Both the position numbers and the translations under genes were made by a program. Positions 53,649 through 62,235 of a DNA stretch of 64,000 bases are shown here, in pieces. The notes under the pieces are model-generated. The model did no database searches. It was given only the letters and a program-made list of their open reading frames with translations, and was not told the DNA's origin. The DNA comes from Actinomycetospora lemnae (GTDB taxonomy: Bacteria; Actinomycetota; Actinomycetes; Mycobacteriales; Pseudonocardiaceae): positions 248,001 through 312,000 of the forward strand of contig NZ_JAQZAO010000004.1 in the NCBI RefSeq assembly GCF_028737315.1, in the 5' to 3' direction. Within the stretch, counting starts at the first letter, position 1. Each line of letters begins with the position of its first letter.

Positions 53649-55118
53649 GTGCAGACCGCCCAGGGGCCGGACCCCTCGCCCGGGAGCTCGGCCGGGAGCT
53701 CGCTCGGGAGCCGTGCGGACCTCGACCCGCCGACCGAGCCCGTCCTGCGGCCGGTGCCCGCCGGTCGCGCTGATGCCGCCGGTGGTGCGGCCGATGATGC
53801 CCGGCCCGGTCCGTCCGCGCGGCGGCCGGGGGCCGGGAGCCCGAGCGGCGAGGCGAGCACGCCGACCGGCTTCGTCGACGACCCGGAGAAGCGCGCCCGC
53901 CTGCGCCGCATGAAGGCCGTCGCGCTGTCGTTCCTGCTCGGCGCCGCGGTCGTCTGGGTGGTCTTCCTGCTCTGGGAGCGCAACGGCGGCCCGGCGTTCA
54001 CGGGCTACGTGCGCGCGGCCGCCGAGGCCGGCATGGTCGGCGGGCTCGCCGACTGGTTCGCGGTGACGGCGCTCTTCCGCCACCCGCTCGGCATCAAGAT
54101 CCCGCACACCGCGCTCATCCCGCGCAAGAAGGACCAGCTCGGGGCGGCCCTGTCCGACTTCGTCGGCGGGAACTTCCTCGCGCCGCGGGTGGTCGGCGAG
54201 AAGCTGCGCGCGGCCCGGATCTCCGCGCGCCTGGGCGGCTGGCTCGCGACGCGGGGCAACGCCGAGCGGGTCACCGCCGAGCTCGCGACGGTGGTGCGCG
54301 GCGCGGTCACGGTGCTGCGCGACGACGAGATCCAGGCCGTGGTCGACCAGGCCGTGACGCGCCGGGTGGTCGCGCAGCCCTGGGGGCCGCCGCTGGGCCG
54401 GCTGCTCGCGGGCGTGCTCGCCGACGGGTCGCACCGCCGGCTCGTCGACCTCATCTGCGACCGCGCGTACGACTGGGTGCGCAACAACCACGAGACCGTG
54501 ATGGCGCTGGTCAGCAAGCAGGCGCCGAGCTGGTCGCCTCGGTTCGTCGACGGGCTCATCGCCGACCGGCTCTACGCGGAGGCGCTGTCCTTCGCCTGGG
54601 CGGTGAAGTCCGACCAGGACCACCCGCTGCGCAAGGCCATCGACCGCTTCCTCGTCTCCTTCGCCGCCGACCTGCAGGACGACCCGGAGACCGGCGAGCG
54701 GGTCGAGGCCATCAAGCAGCAGCTGCTCGAGCACCCCGACGTCCAGGCGCTGATCTCGCGGGCCTGGGCGACCGGCAAGGCGATGCTGCTCGACGCCGCC
54801 GAGGACCCGTCGTCGCAGCTGCGGCTGCGGGTCACCGACGGCATCGGCCGGTTCGGTGAGCGCCTCGACACCGACGCCGACCTCCGCGACAAGATCGACG
54901 GCTGGATCGTCGACGCCGCCTCCTACGTCGTCGGCCGCTACTCGTCGGAGATCTCGACGCTGATCTCCGACACGGTCGCGCGCTGGGACGGCCCGGAGAC
55001 CTCGCGCAAGGTGGAGCTGCAGGTCGGGCGCGACCTCCAGTTCATCCGCATCAACGGCACCCTCGTCGGCGCGCTCGCGGGGTTGGTCATCTACTCGGTG
55101 GGCGAGCTGCTGGTCTAG
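53649..55118 (+). CDS. DUF445 family membrane protein
   Basis: 489 residues. The first 75 are Pro/Gly/Ala-rich and disordered. The conserved part begins KAVALSFLLGAAVVWVVFLLWERNGG (helix about 90-110), then AGMVGGLADWFAVTALFRHPLG, the DUF445 signature, with a long helical middle and C-terminal helix GTLVGALAGLVIYSVGELLV. Function unknown. GTG 53649 follows a GGAGGAC box at short distance; leaderless is possible. Its stop TAG overlaps the CTA of the convergent CrcB gene (CTAG). Confidence 0.85.
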   Translation: MQTAQGPDPSPGSSAGSSLGSRADLDPPTEPVLRPVPAGRADAAGGAADDARPGPSARRPGAGSPSGEASTPTGFVDDPEKRARLRRMKAVALSFLLGAAVVWVVFLLWERNGGPAFTGYVRAAAEAGMVGGLADWFAVTALFRHPLGIKIPHTALIPRKKDQLGAALSDFVGGNFLAPRVVGEKLRAARISARLGGWLATRGNAERVTAELATVVRGAVTVLRDDEIQAVVDQAVTRRVVAQPWGPPLGRLLAGVLADGSHRRLVDLICDRAYDWVRNNHETVMALVSKQAPSWSPRFVDGLIADRLYAEALSFAWAVKSDQDHPLRKAIDRFLVSFAADLQDDPETGERVEAIKQQLLEHPDVQALISRAWATGKAMLLDAAEDPSSQLRLRVTDGIGRFGERLDTDADLRDKIDGWIVDAASYVVGRYSSEISTLISDTVARWDGPETSRKVELQVGRDLQFIRINGTLVGALAGLVIYSVGELLV

Positions 55119-55465
55119 CCGCCGAGGACCAGGCCCAGCGCCGCCGCGCCGAGCCCGACGAGCGTCGACGCCACCACGTAGACGAGGCCGGTGGCGCGGG
55201 CGTGCTCCTGCAGCAGCCGCACGGTCTCGGCGGCGAGCGTCGACCACGTCGAGAGCGCTCCGCAGAACCCGATGCCGACCAGCGCGACCACGCCGTGCGG
55301 GGCGGGACCGCCGAGCACGAGGCCGAGCACGAACGACGCCCCGACGTTGACGGCGAACGTCCCCCACGGGACCGCGCCGGCGCGGACGGGCGTCAGCAGG
55401 CGGCCGGCGAGGTAGCGGATCGGCGCCCCGACCGCCGCGCCGAGCGCGACGAGCAGCGCGGTCAC
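55115..55465 (-). CDS. crcB: CrcB/Fluc fluoride channel, subunit 2
   Basis: 116 residues, four helices. Conserved Asn in TFAVNVGASFVLG (about 41) and the pore region GFCGALSTWSTLAAE (about 70-84), where Trp replaces the first Phe-box Phe and Leu the second; so this is the degenerate half of a heterodimeric pair. GTG at 55465 overlaps the stop of the other subunit. Exports toxic fluoride by channel flux across the membrane. Confidence 0.93.
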   Translation of the reverse strand: MTALLVALGAAVGAPIRYLAGRLLTPVRAGAVPWGTFAVNVGASFVLGLVLGGPAPHGVVALVGIGFCGALSTWSTLAAETVRLLQEHARATGLVYVVASTLVGLGAAALGLVLGG

Positions 55466-55866
55466 GCGGTCACCCGCCGGGCGAGCACCGCGCCGAGAGC
55501 CGCCGCCCCGACGGCGGCGACGACCGTGGCGGCGAGGTAGGCGAGCGCGGTCGCCCGGTGCCCGCCGGCGAGCAGGAGGTCCGCGTCCACGGCGAACGTC
55601 GAGAACGTCGTGAAGCCGCCGAGGACGCCGACCCCGAGGAACGGGCGGGCGAGGGGGTGCGTCGTGCGGGCCGCGGCGACGACGACGAGCACGCCCATGA
55701 GCAGGCTGCCCAGGACGTTGACGCCGAACGTGGCCCACGGGAAGCCGCCGGGCGGGGTCGGCAGGGCGAGCCCGACGCCCCAGCGGGCGAGCGAACCGAC
55801 CACGCCACCGGCGGCGACGGTGGCCACGACGGGCCCCTGACCTGGGGCGAACGGGCTCTGCGGCAT
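55462..55866 (-). CDS. crcB: CrcB/Fluc fluoride channel, subunit 1
   Basis: 134 residues. TFGVNVLGSLLMG and the intact Phe-box GVLGGFTTFSTFAVD (about 80-95), expected for fluoride conduction. Four helices. GTGA overlap with subunit 2 suggests coupled synthesis and dual-topology heterodimers. No fluoride riboswitch was recognised upstream. Confidence 0.93.
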   Translation of the reverse strand: MPQSPFAPGQGPVVATVAAGGVVGSLARWGVGLALPTPPGGFPWATFGVNVLGSLLMGVLVVVAAARTTHPLARPFLGVGVLGGFTTFSTFAVDADLLLAGGHRATALAYLAATVVAAVGAAALGAVLARRVTA

Positions 55867-55923
55867 CGGCGGTCGAACCTAGCCCGTCACCCATCCGTGT
55901 GTGCGACAGGCCACGTGACCAGC

Positions 55924-55964
55924 GCAAGCAGAGTGCTTGCACGAGCTAGCACATGTGTTAGCGT
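55924..55964 (+). promoter_or_regulatory. Promoter and two dyads before the XRE gene
   Basis: -35 TTGCAC (55937-55942), 16-bp spacer, -10 TAGCGT (55959-55964). GCAAGCA-GAG-TGCTTGC (55924-55940) overlaps the -35; GCTAGCACATGTGTTAGC (55945-55962, one mismatch) covers the spacer and -10. Good positions for autorepression by the XRE protein. Confidence 0.6.
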
Positions 55965-55996
55965 GGGTGTCAGCGAGTTCGGAGGGGATGGTTCCG

Positions 55997-56461
55997 GTGT
56001 CGGGCACGGACGGGGTCGAGAAGATCGGCCAGGCCGTCGAGGACATCGGGGCCTACATCCGCCGGCAGCGCGAGGGCGCGGAGGTGAGCCTCCGTCAGCT
56101 CGCGAAGGTCGCGGGGATCAGCAACCCGTACCTGAGCCAGATCGAGCGTGGACTGCGCAAGCCGTCCGCCGAGATCCTGGCCCAGATCGCGACCGGCCTG
56201 CGGATCTCCGCCGAGGCGCTGTACGTCCGCGCCGGGATTCTCGAGCCCCGGGAGTCCTCACCGGTGCTGGACGCCGTGGCCGCGGACCCGGACCTGTCGG
56301 AGCGCCAGAAGCAGGTGCTCACCGACATCTACGAGTCCTTCCGCCGCGGCAACGTCGCCGAGACCAGTGCGGCCGTGAGCAGCGCCGCCACCGGGCCGCA
56401 GGACGCCGGGACCGACGTCGGGGGAGTCACACCCACCGACGCGGGGCGCCGGTCGTCCTGA
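55997..56461 (+). CDS. XRE family regulator (Rv0474-like)
   Basis: 154 residues. Helix-turn-helix in the first half: GAYIRRQREGAEVSLRQLAK, VAGISNPYLSQIERGLRKPS, ILAQIATGLRISAEALY (about 18-75). The C-terminal half is Ala/Thr-rich with no fold visible. GGAGGGG lies nine bases before GTG 55997; ATG at 55988 sits directly against that box and is less likely. Placement upstream of HbhA and DUF2516 genes matches the mycobacterial Rv0474-Rv0475-Rv0476 order. Confidence 0.88.
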   Translation: MSGTDGVEKIGQAVEDIGAYIRRQREGAEVSLRQLAKVAGISNPYLSQIERGLRKPSAEILAQIATGLRISAEALYVRAGILEPRESSPVLDAVAADPDLSERQKQVLTDIYESFRRGNVAETSAAVSSAATGPQDAGTDVGGVTPTDAGRRSS

Positions 56462-56509
56462 CCCACCAGACCACGTACCGCAGTACCCGAGACAGGAACG
56501 GAGACGACC

Positions 56510-57232
56510 ATGCCGGTCACCTTCCCGACCAAGTTCGACGTCCGCGAGGCCCGCGACCAGGCCAACAAGGTCGTCTCGGACGCCATCGACCCGCTGCGCC
56601 ACCCGGCCCTGGCCGTCCTCGGCCTCGGCGACGCCGCCGTCGCCGCCGCCCGTGACGCGGTCAGCCGCGTGCAGGCCGGCGCCACCGAGGTGCAGGCCCG
56701 CGTCGAGGACCTCCCGGCCGAGCTGCAGGAGCTGCGCTCCAAGCTGACCGCCGAGGACTTCCGTCGCCTCGTCGACAGCTACCTCGCCGCCGTCCGCAGC
56801 GTCTACGCCGACCTCATCAAGCGCGGCGAGGTCACCTACCACGGCATCAAGGCGCAGCCGCAGGTCAAGCAGGCGCTCGACACCGTGGACCAGGTCCAGA
56901 CCGAGATCGAGAGCCGTCTCGAGGACGCCGTCGAGGGTGTCCGCGTCCGCGGTGAGGACGCCCTCGCCACGGTCACGCGCCAGACCCGCTCGGTGGGCGA
57001 GCGCGCCGCCCGCACCGCCCAGCGCGTGAGCGCCGAGGCCGCCGAGAACGTGGCCGAGGCCGGCACCGAGCTCTCCGAGGAGATCAAGGAGGCCGGTGAC
57101 GAGGTCGCCTCCGAGACCCGGAGCACGACCCGCAAGGCCGCGGCCCGCACCGCCCCGAAGAAGCAGGGCCCGAAGAACGCCCCCAAGTCCGCGGCCACCG
57201 CGGGCGGCGCCAAGAAGGCCCCGAAGAGCTGA
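56510..57232 (+). CDS. hbhA: Heparin-binding hemagglutinin-like protein
   Basis: 240 residues. A long amphipathic helix/coiled-coil (about 1-170) from KFDVREARDQANKVVSDAID, then a Lys/Ala/Pro-rich tail (KKQGPKNAPKSAATAG, about 210-240) that binds sulfated glycans in mycobacterial HBHA. The tail is shorter and less Lys-rich than in M. tuberculosis, so adhesin activity is uncertain; roles in cell-surface or lipid-body binding are possible. GGAGACGACC before the ATG. Confidence 0.85.
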   Translation: MPVTFPTKFDVREARDQANKVVSDAIDPLRHPALAVLGLGDAAVAAARDAVSRVQAGATEVQARVEDLPAELQELRSKLTAEDFRRLVDSYLAAVRSVYADLIKRGEVTYHGIKAQPQVKQALDTVDQVQTEIESRLEDAVEGVRVRGEDALATVTRQTRSVGERAARTAQRVSAEAAENVAEAGTELSEEIKEAGDEVASETRSTTRKAAARTAPKKQGPKNAPKSAATAGGAKKAPKS

Positions 57233-57374
57233 ACCCCGCGCACCCGGCCGTGACGCCGTGGTGACACCGCTGGTCCGTACGGCCCCGGGACGCTCCGTCG
57301 TCCCGGGGCCGTCGTGTGTCCGCTCTCGGCCGCGCGCCTGTCGCCCATCCGAGGAGGGGACGTACTGTGGGGGC

Positions 57375-57674
57375 GTGTCGGTGCTCTACAACCTCGACGG
57401 CTACGTGCTGCTGGTGCTGTGGCTGCTGGGCATCCCGGTGGGTCTGTACGCCTTCGTGCACGCCCTGATGCAGCGCTCCGACGCCTTCACGGCCGCCGAC
57501 AAGCTGACCAAGCCGGTCTGGTGCGCGATCACCGGCGTCGGCCTCGCGATCCTCGCCATCTCCACCAGCGGGCCGTACAGCTTCCTCTGGCTGGTCGGCA
57601 TCATCGCCGTGCTCATCTACATCGTCGACGTGCGGCCGCGGGTCGTGGAGATCCAGCAGGGCCCGCGCTGGTGA
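57375..57674 (+). CDS. DUF2516 membrane protein (Rv0476-like)
   Basis: 99 residues. Three helices (YVLLVLWLLGIPVGLYAFV, VWCAITGVGLAILAIST and FLWLVGIIAVLIYIVDV). Conserved HALMQRSDAFTAADKLTKPVW between the first two. Function unknown; its link to hbhA is conserved in actinobacteria. TACTGT six bases before the GTG indicates a leaderless start. Overlaps the YbaK-like gene (GTGA). Confidence 0.88.
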   Translation: MSVLYNLDGYVLLVLWLLGIPVGLYAFVHALMQRSDAFTAADKLTKPVWCAITGVGLAILAISTSGPYSFLWLVGIIAVLIYIVDVRPRVVEIQQGPRW

Positions 57675-58231
57675 CCGCGGCGGCCGCCCGCGCCATCGCC
57701 GGGTCGCTCGCGCCGGAGCCCGCCCTCGACCGCCCCGACCTGCTCGCCGAGCCGGTCGCCGCCGCCCTGCGCGCGCTGCCCGCCGAGCAGGCCGCGGACT
57801 GCCTGGTCGCGGCCATCGACCCCGAGCTCGCCGACACCGCCGCCTTCTGCGCGGCCTACGGCTCGCCGCTCGAGGCGTCGGCCAACTGCGTCGTCGTCGC
57901 CGGCGCGCGCTCCGGGGAGCGCCGGTACGCCGCGTGCGTCGTCCTCGCGACCACCCGCGCCGACGTCAACACCGTGGTCCGCCGGCGCCTCGACGTGCGG
58001 AAGGCATCGTTCGCGCCGATGGACGAGGCGGTCGCGCTCACCGGCATGGCCTACGGCGGCATCACCCCGTTCGGCGCGCCGGCGGACTGGCCGGTGCTCG
58101 TCGACACCGCCGTCCTCGCCACGCCGGCGGTCGTCGTGGGCAGCGGAGTGCGCGCGAGCAAGCTCCTCGTGCCCGGCGCGGTCCTGGGCGAGCTGCCCGG
58201 CGCCGAGGCGACCGAGGGACTGGGTCGCTGA
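57671..58231 (+). CDS. YbaK/EbsC-type aminoacyl-tRNA deacylase domain protein
   Basis: 186 residues. The YbaK fold is visible in ASANCVVVAGARSGERRYAACVVLATTRADVN (about 65-95), VRKASFAPMDEAVALTGMAYGGITPFG (about 115-140) and PAVVVGSGVRASKLLVPG. It edits mischarged tRNA such as Cys- or Ala-tRNA-Pro in known relatives; the exact target is unknown. Starts on the stop of the DUF2516 gene. Confidence 0.85.
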   Translation: MTAAAARAIAGSLAPEPALDRPDLLAEPVAAALRALPAEQAADCLVAAIDPELADTAAFCAAYGSPLEASANCVVVAGARSGERRYAACVVLATTRADVNTVVRRRLDVRKASFAPMDEAVALTGMAYGGITPFGAPADWPVLVDTAVLATPAVVVGSGVRASKLLVPGAVLGELPGAEATEGLGR

Positions 58232-58237
58232 GCCGGC

Positions 58238-59674
58238 CTACCGCCCGCCCTCGACCCGCGCCCGCCACAGCACGCTGACCGACGCGCCGGGCTGGTCGTA
58301 GACGGGGTTGGGCGCGGAGGTCGGGAACGCCAGGTTCGACCCGGGGTCGGAGCGGAACGGGTGCCGGGCCACCTCGACGTCGTTGAGGGTGACGACGATC
58401 GTCCCGCTCGTGGCGAGGGTGCCGCTGTTGACCAGGCGCGCGGTGACGGTGCAGGTCGGGGTGCGGCAGGTGTTCTCGCCACCCTCGAGGGTCAGCGCGA
58501 TCTGCGGGCGCTCGGTGATGGCGACGATGTAGCTCTTCATCGACGGCACCTGGCCCACCAGCGTCTGCAGCTCCTGCAGCCGCGCGGGGTCGGCCCGCGC
58601 CACCGTCACCGGGCCCTCGCGGCCGCTGCCGAAGCCGGGGAGCTCGACGGCCACGAGCGCCGGCGGCTCGCCGTCGACCACCGTGACGCTGCGGCCGTCG
58701 GTGCCGGGCGTGAGGACGCGCGCCTCCCGCCCGTCGACCACGACGCCCTGCTCCTGCTCGCCCACGTCGGGGGCGGCGATGCGGTCCGCGAGCGCGCCGG
58801 GCGCCACCGCCCAGGTCGGCAGCCCGGCCGGCAGCTCGGGGTAGGCGTCGGAGAGCCACACGCCGTCGAGGCGCTCGGCGAGCTCGGGACGGCCGGCGGT
58901 GCGCCCCTCCCACCAGGCGCGGTCGCCGCGCAGGGCCTGCTCGTCGCCGGCGACGACGAACTCCGCGCGCCCGCCCGCGTCGCGGGTGACGGAGCCGGTG
59001 GCGTGGCCGGCGCTGTCGACGACGACCTCGAGCGTCGCCTGCCCGCCCTGGTCGTCGTCGATCCGCCCGCCGTACGTCACGCCCTCCCAGCCGCGCACGT
59101 CGGCGACCGTGGCCTCGAGCGTTGCCGACGGCGAGGCCGGGCGGGTGACGACGAACAGCACGGTGCCGAGGACGAGGAGCAGCACCACGGCCGCCGCGAC
59201 GGGGATGATCCACCGGCGCCGGCGCGGCGGCCCGCCCTGCTGGCCGGGCCCGCCCGGACCGCTCGGTGGCGGGCCCCACTGACCGGGCCAGCCGCCGGGA
59301 CCTCCCGGACCGCCGGGTCCGGGAGGTCCCGACGGTCCGGGGTAGCCGGCCTGCGGGCCGTAGCCGGTGAAGGGCGCCGTGCCCGGGTTCGTCGGCGGGC
59401 CGTATCCCTGCTGGCCGTAGCCCTGCTGGCCCGGGTAGCCGTGCTGGTCGCCCGGGACGGGGCCGGTGGACGAGGCGGACGAGCCCCACGGCGAGCTCGC
59501 CGCGCCGGCGGCACCGGCGGCGCCGACCGGGCCCGCCGCCCCGGGCGTCCAGGCGCCGGGCGGGGTCGCCGTGGTGGGCGCGCTGTCGGCGGTGGGGTGG
59601 ACCTCGGTGGCCCGGGAGTCGGGGCCCGGCGGGGCGGCCGGGCCGTCGTGCCGGATCTCGTCGTCGCCCGCCAC
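58238..59674 (-). CDS. Pro/Gly-rich single-pass membrane protein, unknown function
   Basis: 478 residues. First 150 are disordered (YGQQGYGPPTNPGT, SGPPGPGGPGGPGG), one helix RRRRWIIPVAAAVVLLLVLG (about 150-170), and a beta-rich extracellular domain (about 180-478). It has two Cys in NTCRTPTCTVTARL that may form a disulfide. The tail (SVSVLWRARVEGGR) is beta-sandwich-like. Common architecture in actinobacterial cell-surface proteins. GTG with GGGGGAGG upstream. Convergent with the YbaK gene by 6 bp. Confidence 0.75.
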   Translation of the reverse strand: MAGDDEIRHDGPAAPPGPDSRATEVHPTADSAPTTATPPGAWTPGAAGPVGAAGAAGAASSPWGSSASSTGPVPGDQHGYPGQQGYGQQGYGPPTNPGTAPFTGYGPQAGYPGPSGPPGPGGPGGPGGWPGQWGPPPSGPGGPGQQGGPPRRRRWIIPVAAAVVLLLVLGTVLFVVTRPASPSATLEATVADVRGWEGVTYGGRIDDDQGGQATLEVVVDSAGHATGSVTRDAGGRAEFVVAGDEQALRGDRAWWEGRTAGRPELAERLDGVWLSDAYPELPAGLPTWAVAPGALADRIAAPDVGEQEQGVVVDGREARVLTPGTDGRSVTVVDGEPPALVAVELPGFGSGREGPVTVARADPARLQELQTLVGQVPSMKSYIVAITERPQIALTLEGGENTCRTPTCTVTARLVNSGTLATSGTIVVTLNDVEVARHPFRSDPGSNLAFPTSAPNPVYDQPGASVSVLWRARVEGGR

Positions 59675-59809
59675 GGCCGCCTCCCCCGCCCACCCGACCT
59701 CGCCACGCGGACCGTAGCCCGATCGTGCGTGCCTGAGGAGACATCCGGCGCAGAATCCGTGATCTCGTCGCTCCGGGAATCGGCGCAGGCGAGGGGGCGT
59801 TCCGGACGC

Positions 59810-59825
59810 TACATTGAAGGTTCAA
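59810..59825 (+). promoter_or_regulatory. Pirin promoter -10 and dyad
   Basis: TACATT (59810-59815) overlaps the perfect dyad TTGAA-GG-TTCAA (59814-59825). AAGGAGGG follows before the ATG. The dyad suits a MarR- or TetR-type repressor near the transcription start. Confidence 0.5.
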
Positions 59826-59837
59826 CAAGGAGGGACG

Positions 59838-60803
59838 ATGCCCGCGCTGACGGTCGCCGACCTGACGGTCCTGCCCCGCATCCCCGAGCCCGACGGCCCC
59901 CGGGTCGGCGTCACCGAGCGGGGCGTCCACTCGATCACCACCGCCCCGCAGGGCTACGAGGGCGAGGGCTTCCCGGTCCGCCGCGCCTTCGCGGGCGTCG
60001 ACCTCGCCCTGCTCGACCCCTTCATCCACATGGACCAGATGGGCGAGGTGGAGTACGCGCCCGGCGAGCCCAAGGGCACGGCGTGGCACCCGCACCGCGG
60101 GTTCGAGACCGTCACCTACATCATCGACGGCACCTTCGAGCACGCCGACAACCACGGCGGCGGCGGGCTGATCACCAACGGCGACACGCAGTGGATGACC
60201 GCCGGCGGCGGCGTCCTGCACATCGAGCGGCCGCCGGAGTCGCTGGTCGCGTCGGGCGGGCTGTTCCACGGCCTGCAGCTGTGGGTGAACCTCCCGCGCG
60301 CGCAGAAGTGGGCGCAGCCCCGCTACCAGGACCTCCGCTCCGGCGCCGCCGCGCTGCTGACCAGCGCGGACGCCGGCACGCTCGTGCGCGTCATCGCCGG
60401 CGAGGTCGCCGGGCACGCCGGCCCGGGGTCGACGTACACGCCGATGACCATGGCCCACGCCTCCCTGGAGCCCGGCGCGCAGCTGCACCTGCCGTGGGAC
60501 CCCGAGCAGAACGCGCTGGTCTACGTGCTGTCCGGCGACGGCACGGTGGGCGCCGAGCGCCGACCCGTGCGCACCGGGCAGCTCGCGGTGTTCGGCCCCG
60601 GCGAGTCGCTGCGCGTGGCCGCCGACCCCGGTCAGGAGGGACGGCACCCGAAGCTCGAGGTGGTCCTGCTCGGCGGGCGCCCGATCCGCGAGCCGGTGGC
60701 GTGGGGCGGGCCGTTCGTCATGAACACCCAGCAGGAGGTCCGCGAGGCGATGGTCGACTTCCACGCCGGCCGCCTCGGCGCGATCCCCGCCGAGCGCGTC
60801 TGA
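59838..60803 (+). CDS. Pirin family bicupin protein
   Basis: 321 residues. N-terminal cupin with the metal site in AWHPHRGFETVTYIIDGTFEH (about 82-102) and a second His/Glu set (HIERPPE, LFHGLQLWVNLP). The C-terminal cupin is partial. May be a quercetin dioxygenase or a regulator of metabolism, as in other bacteria. ATG has GGAGGG five bases upstream. Good match to the whole family. Confidence 0.92.
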   Translation: MPALTVADLTVLPRIPEPDGPRVGVTERGVHSITTAPQGYEGEGFPVRRAFAGVDLALLDPFIHMDQMGEVEYAPGEPKGTAWHPHRGFETVTYIIDGTFEHADNHGGGGLITNGDTQWMTAGGGVLHIERPPESLVASGGLFHGLQLWVNLPRAQKWAQPRYQDLRSGAAALLTSADAGTLVRVIAGEVAGHAGPGSTYTPMTMAHASLEPGAQLHLPWDPEQNALVYVLSGDGTVGAERRPVRTGQLAVFGPGESLRVAADPGQEGRHPKLEVVLLGGRPIREPVAWGGPFVMNTQQEVREAMVDFHAGRLGAIPAERV

Positions 60804-60810
60804 CGGACCG

Positions 60811-61707
60811 CTACCGGAACACCACCGTCCGGCCCGCGTGCACCTGGACGCGGTCCTCCAGGTGGGCGCGCAGCCCGCGGGCCAGCACGAGCTTCTCGAC
60901 GTCGCGGCCCCGGCGGACCATGTCCTCCGGGGTGTCGGCGTGGTCCACGCGGCTGACGTCCTGCTCGATGATCGGGCCGGCGTCGAGGTCGGGCGTCACG
61001 TAGTGGCAGGTCGCCCCGACGAGCTTGACCCCGCGGGCGTGCGCCTGGTGGTACGGGCGCGCGCCCATGAACGAGGGCAGGAAGCTGTGGTGGATGTTGA
61101 TCGCCCGGCCCGCCCAGCGGTCGCACAGCGCCGGGGTCAGGACCTGCATGAACCGCGCCAGCACCACCGCGGCCGGATCGTGGGCGTCGACGATCTCGGC
61201 GACCTGGGCGAACGCGGCGTCGCGGCCGGTGCGCTGCTCGTCGTCCTCGGCGCGCGACGGGAACGGCACGTGGTGGAACGGCACGCCGTGCGCCGCGGCG
61301 ACCGGCCGCAGCACCTCGTGGTTGCCGACGACCGCCCGCACGTCCATGTCGAGCTCGCCACCCCAGACCCGTCCGAGCAGGTCGTGCAGGCAGTGCGACT
61401 CCTTGCTGACCAGGATGACCACGCGCGGCGTCTCGCTGGTGTCGCGCACCCGCCACGCGACCGGCTCGCCGCCGGGCACCTCGAGCTCGGCCGCGACCTG
61501 CCCGATCACGGCCCGCAGCACGTCGGCGCCGCCCGGCACGGACGCGGCGTCGACCACCTGGCGCGTCACGAACCAGCCGGCCGCGGTGTCGGCGTGGTAG
61601 GCCGCCTCGGTGATCGAGGCGCCGAGCCCGGCCAGCCGCCCGGTGATGGTGGCGACGATGCCGGTGCGGTCGGGGCAGCTCAGCGTGATGACGAGCCGGC
61701 GGCTCAC
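60811..61707 (-). CDS. purU: Formyltetrahydrofolate deformylase
   Basis: 298 residues. N-terminal ACT domain (LVITLSCPDRTGIVATITGRLAG, about 5-27), then a formyl transferase-like domain with RAINIHHSFLPSFMGARPYHQA (catalytic Asn and His region, about 203-224) and VGATCHYVTPDLDAGPIIEQD. It frees formate from 10-formyl-THF and balances one-carbon pools. GTG at 61707 overlaps the DUF2505 stop (GTGA). Confidence 0.95.
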   Translation of the reverse strand: MSRRLVITLSCPDRTGIVATITGRLAGLGASITEAAYHADTAAGWFVTRQVVDAASVPGGADVLRAVIGQVAAELEVPGGEPVAWRVRDTSETPRVVILVSKESHCLHDLLGRVWGGELDMDVRAVVGNHEVLRPVAAAHGVPFHHVPFPSRAEDDEQRTGRDAAFAQVAEIVDAHDPAAVVLARFMQVLTPALCDRWAGRAINIHHSFLPSFMGARPYHQAHARGVKLVGATCHYVTPDLDAGPIIEQDVSRVDHADTPEDMVRRGRDVEKLVLARGLRAHLEDRVQVHAGRTVVFR

Positions 61708-62210
61708 GAGCGGTCCCGGGCCAGCCGGCGGCGCGTGAAGTCGTCCTCGGCGTCGAGCAACTGGTCCACCTGCTCGACGACGACGCCCTCGATCCGCCCG
61801 CCGACCATCGGGACGTTCACCGCCGCCTCGCCCTCGACCTCGATGACCGACCCGCCGCCTGCGTCCTCGAGGCGCTGCTTCCCGGTCATCGACCCGGGCA
61901 GCCCACGCACCGTCACCTCGAAGGTGCCGTCGTAGCCACCGCCGCCGCGGGGGGTCCAGGTCTCGACGCGGTCGAGCACGAGGTCGTCGCCGGTGAAGCG
62001 GCGGACGGCCGAGGGCAGGAACTCGACGGGCACCGAGTGGCGTAGCCGCAGGCGCGCCCCGGCGTCGTCGACGTGGTGCTCGAGCAGCGCCGGGTCGTTG
62101 CCGCCCAGCTCGGCGAGGCGGGCGCGCAGGTGGTCGGCGTCGACCAGCAGCGCGTACACCTCCTCGGCGGGGGCGTCCCAGGTGGCGCGGTGGGCGATGC
62201 GGCGTGGCAC
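61704..62210 (-). CDS. DUF2505 family SRPBCC-like protein
   Basis: 168 residues. START/Bet-v-1-like fold: RIAHRATWDAPAEEVYALLVD at the N-terminus, then LRLRHSVPVEFLPSAVRRFTG, VETWTPRGGGGYDGTFEVTVRGLPGSM. DUF2505 proteins are common in actinobacteria and are of unknown function; ligand binding is likely. GTG start. Divergent from murB by 25 bp. Confidence 0.88.
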   Translation of the reverse strand: MPRRIAHRATWDAPAEEVYALLVDADHLRARLAELGGNDPALLEHHVDDAGARLRLRHSVPVEFLPSAVRRFTGDDLVLDRVETWTPRGGGGYDGTFEVTVRGLPGSMTGKQRLEDAGGGSVIEVEGEAAVNVPMVGGRIEGVVVEQVDQLLDAEDDFTRRRLARDRS

Positions 62211-62235
62211 GCGCGGCAGGTTACCGTCGGAGGGC

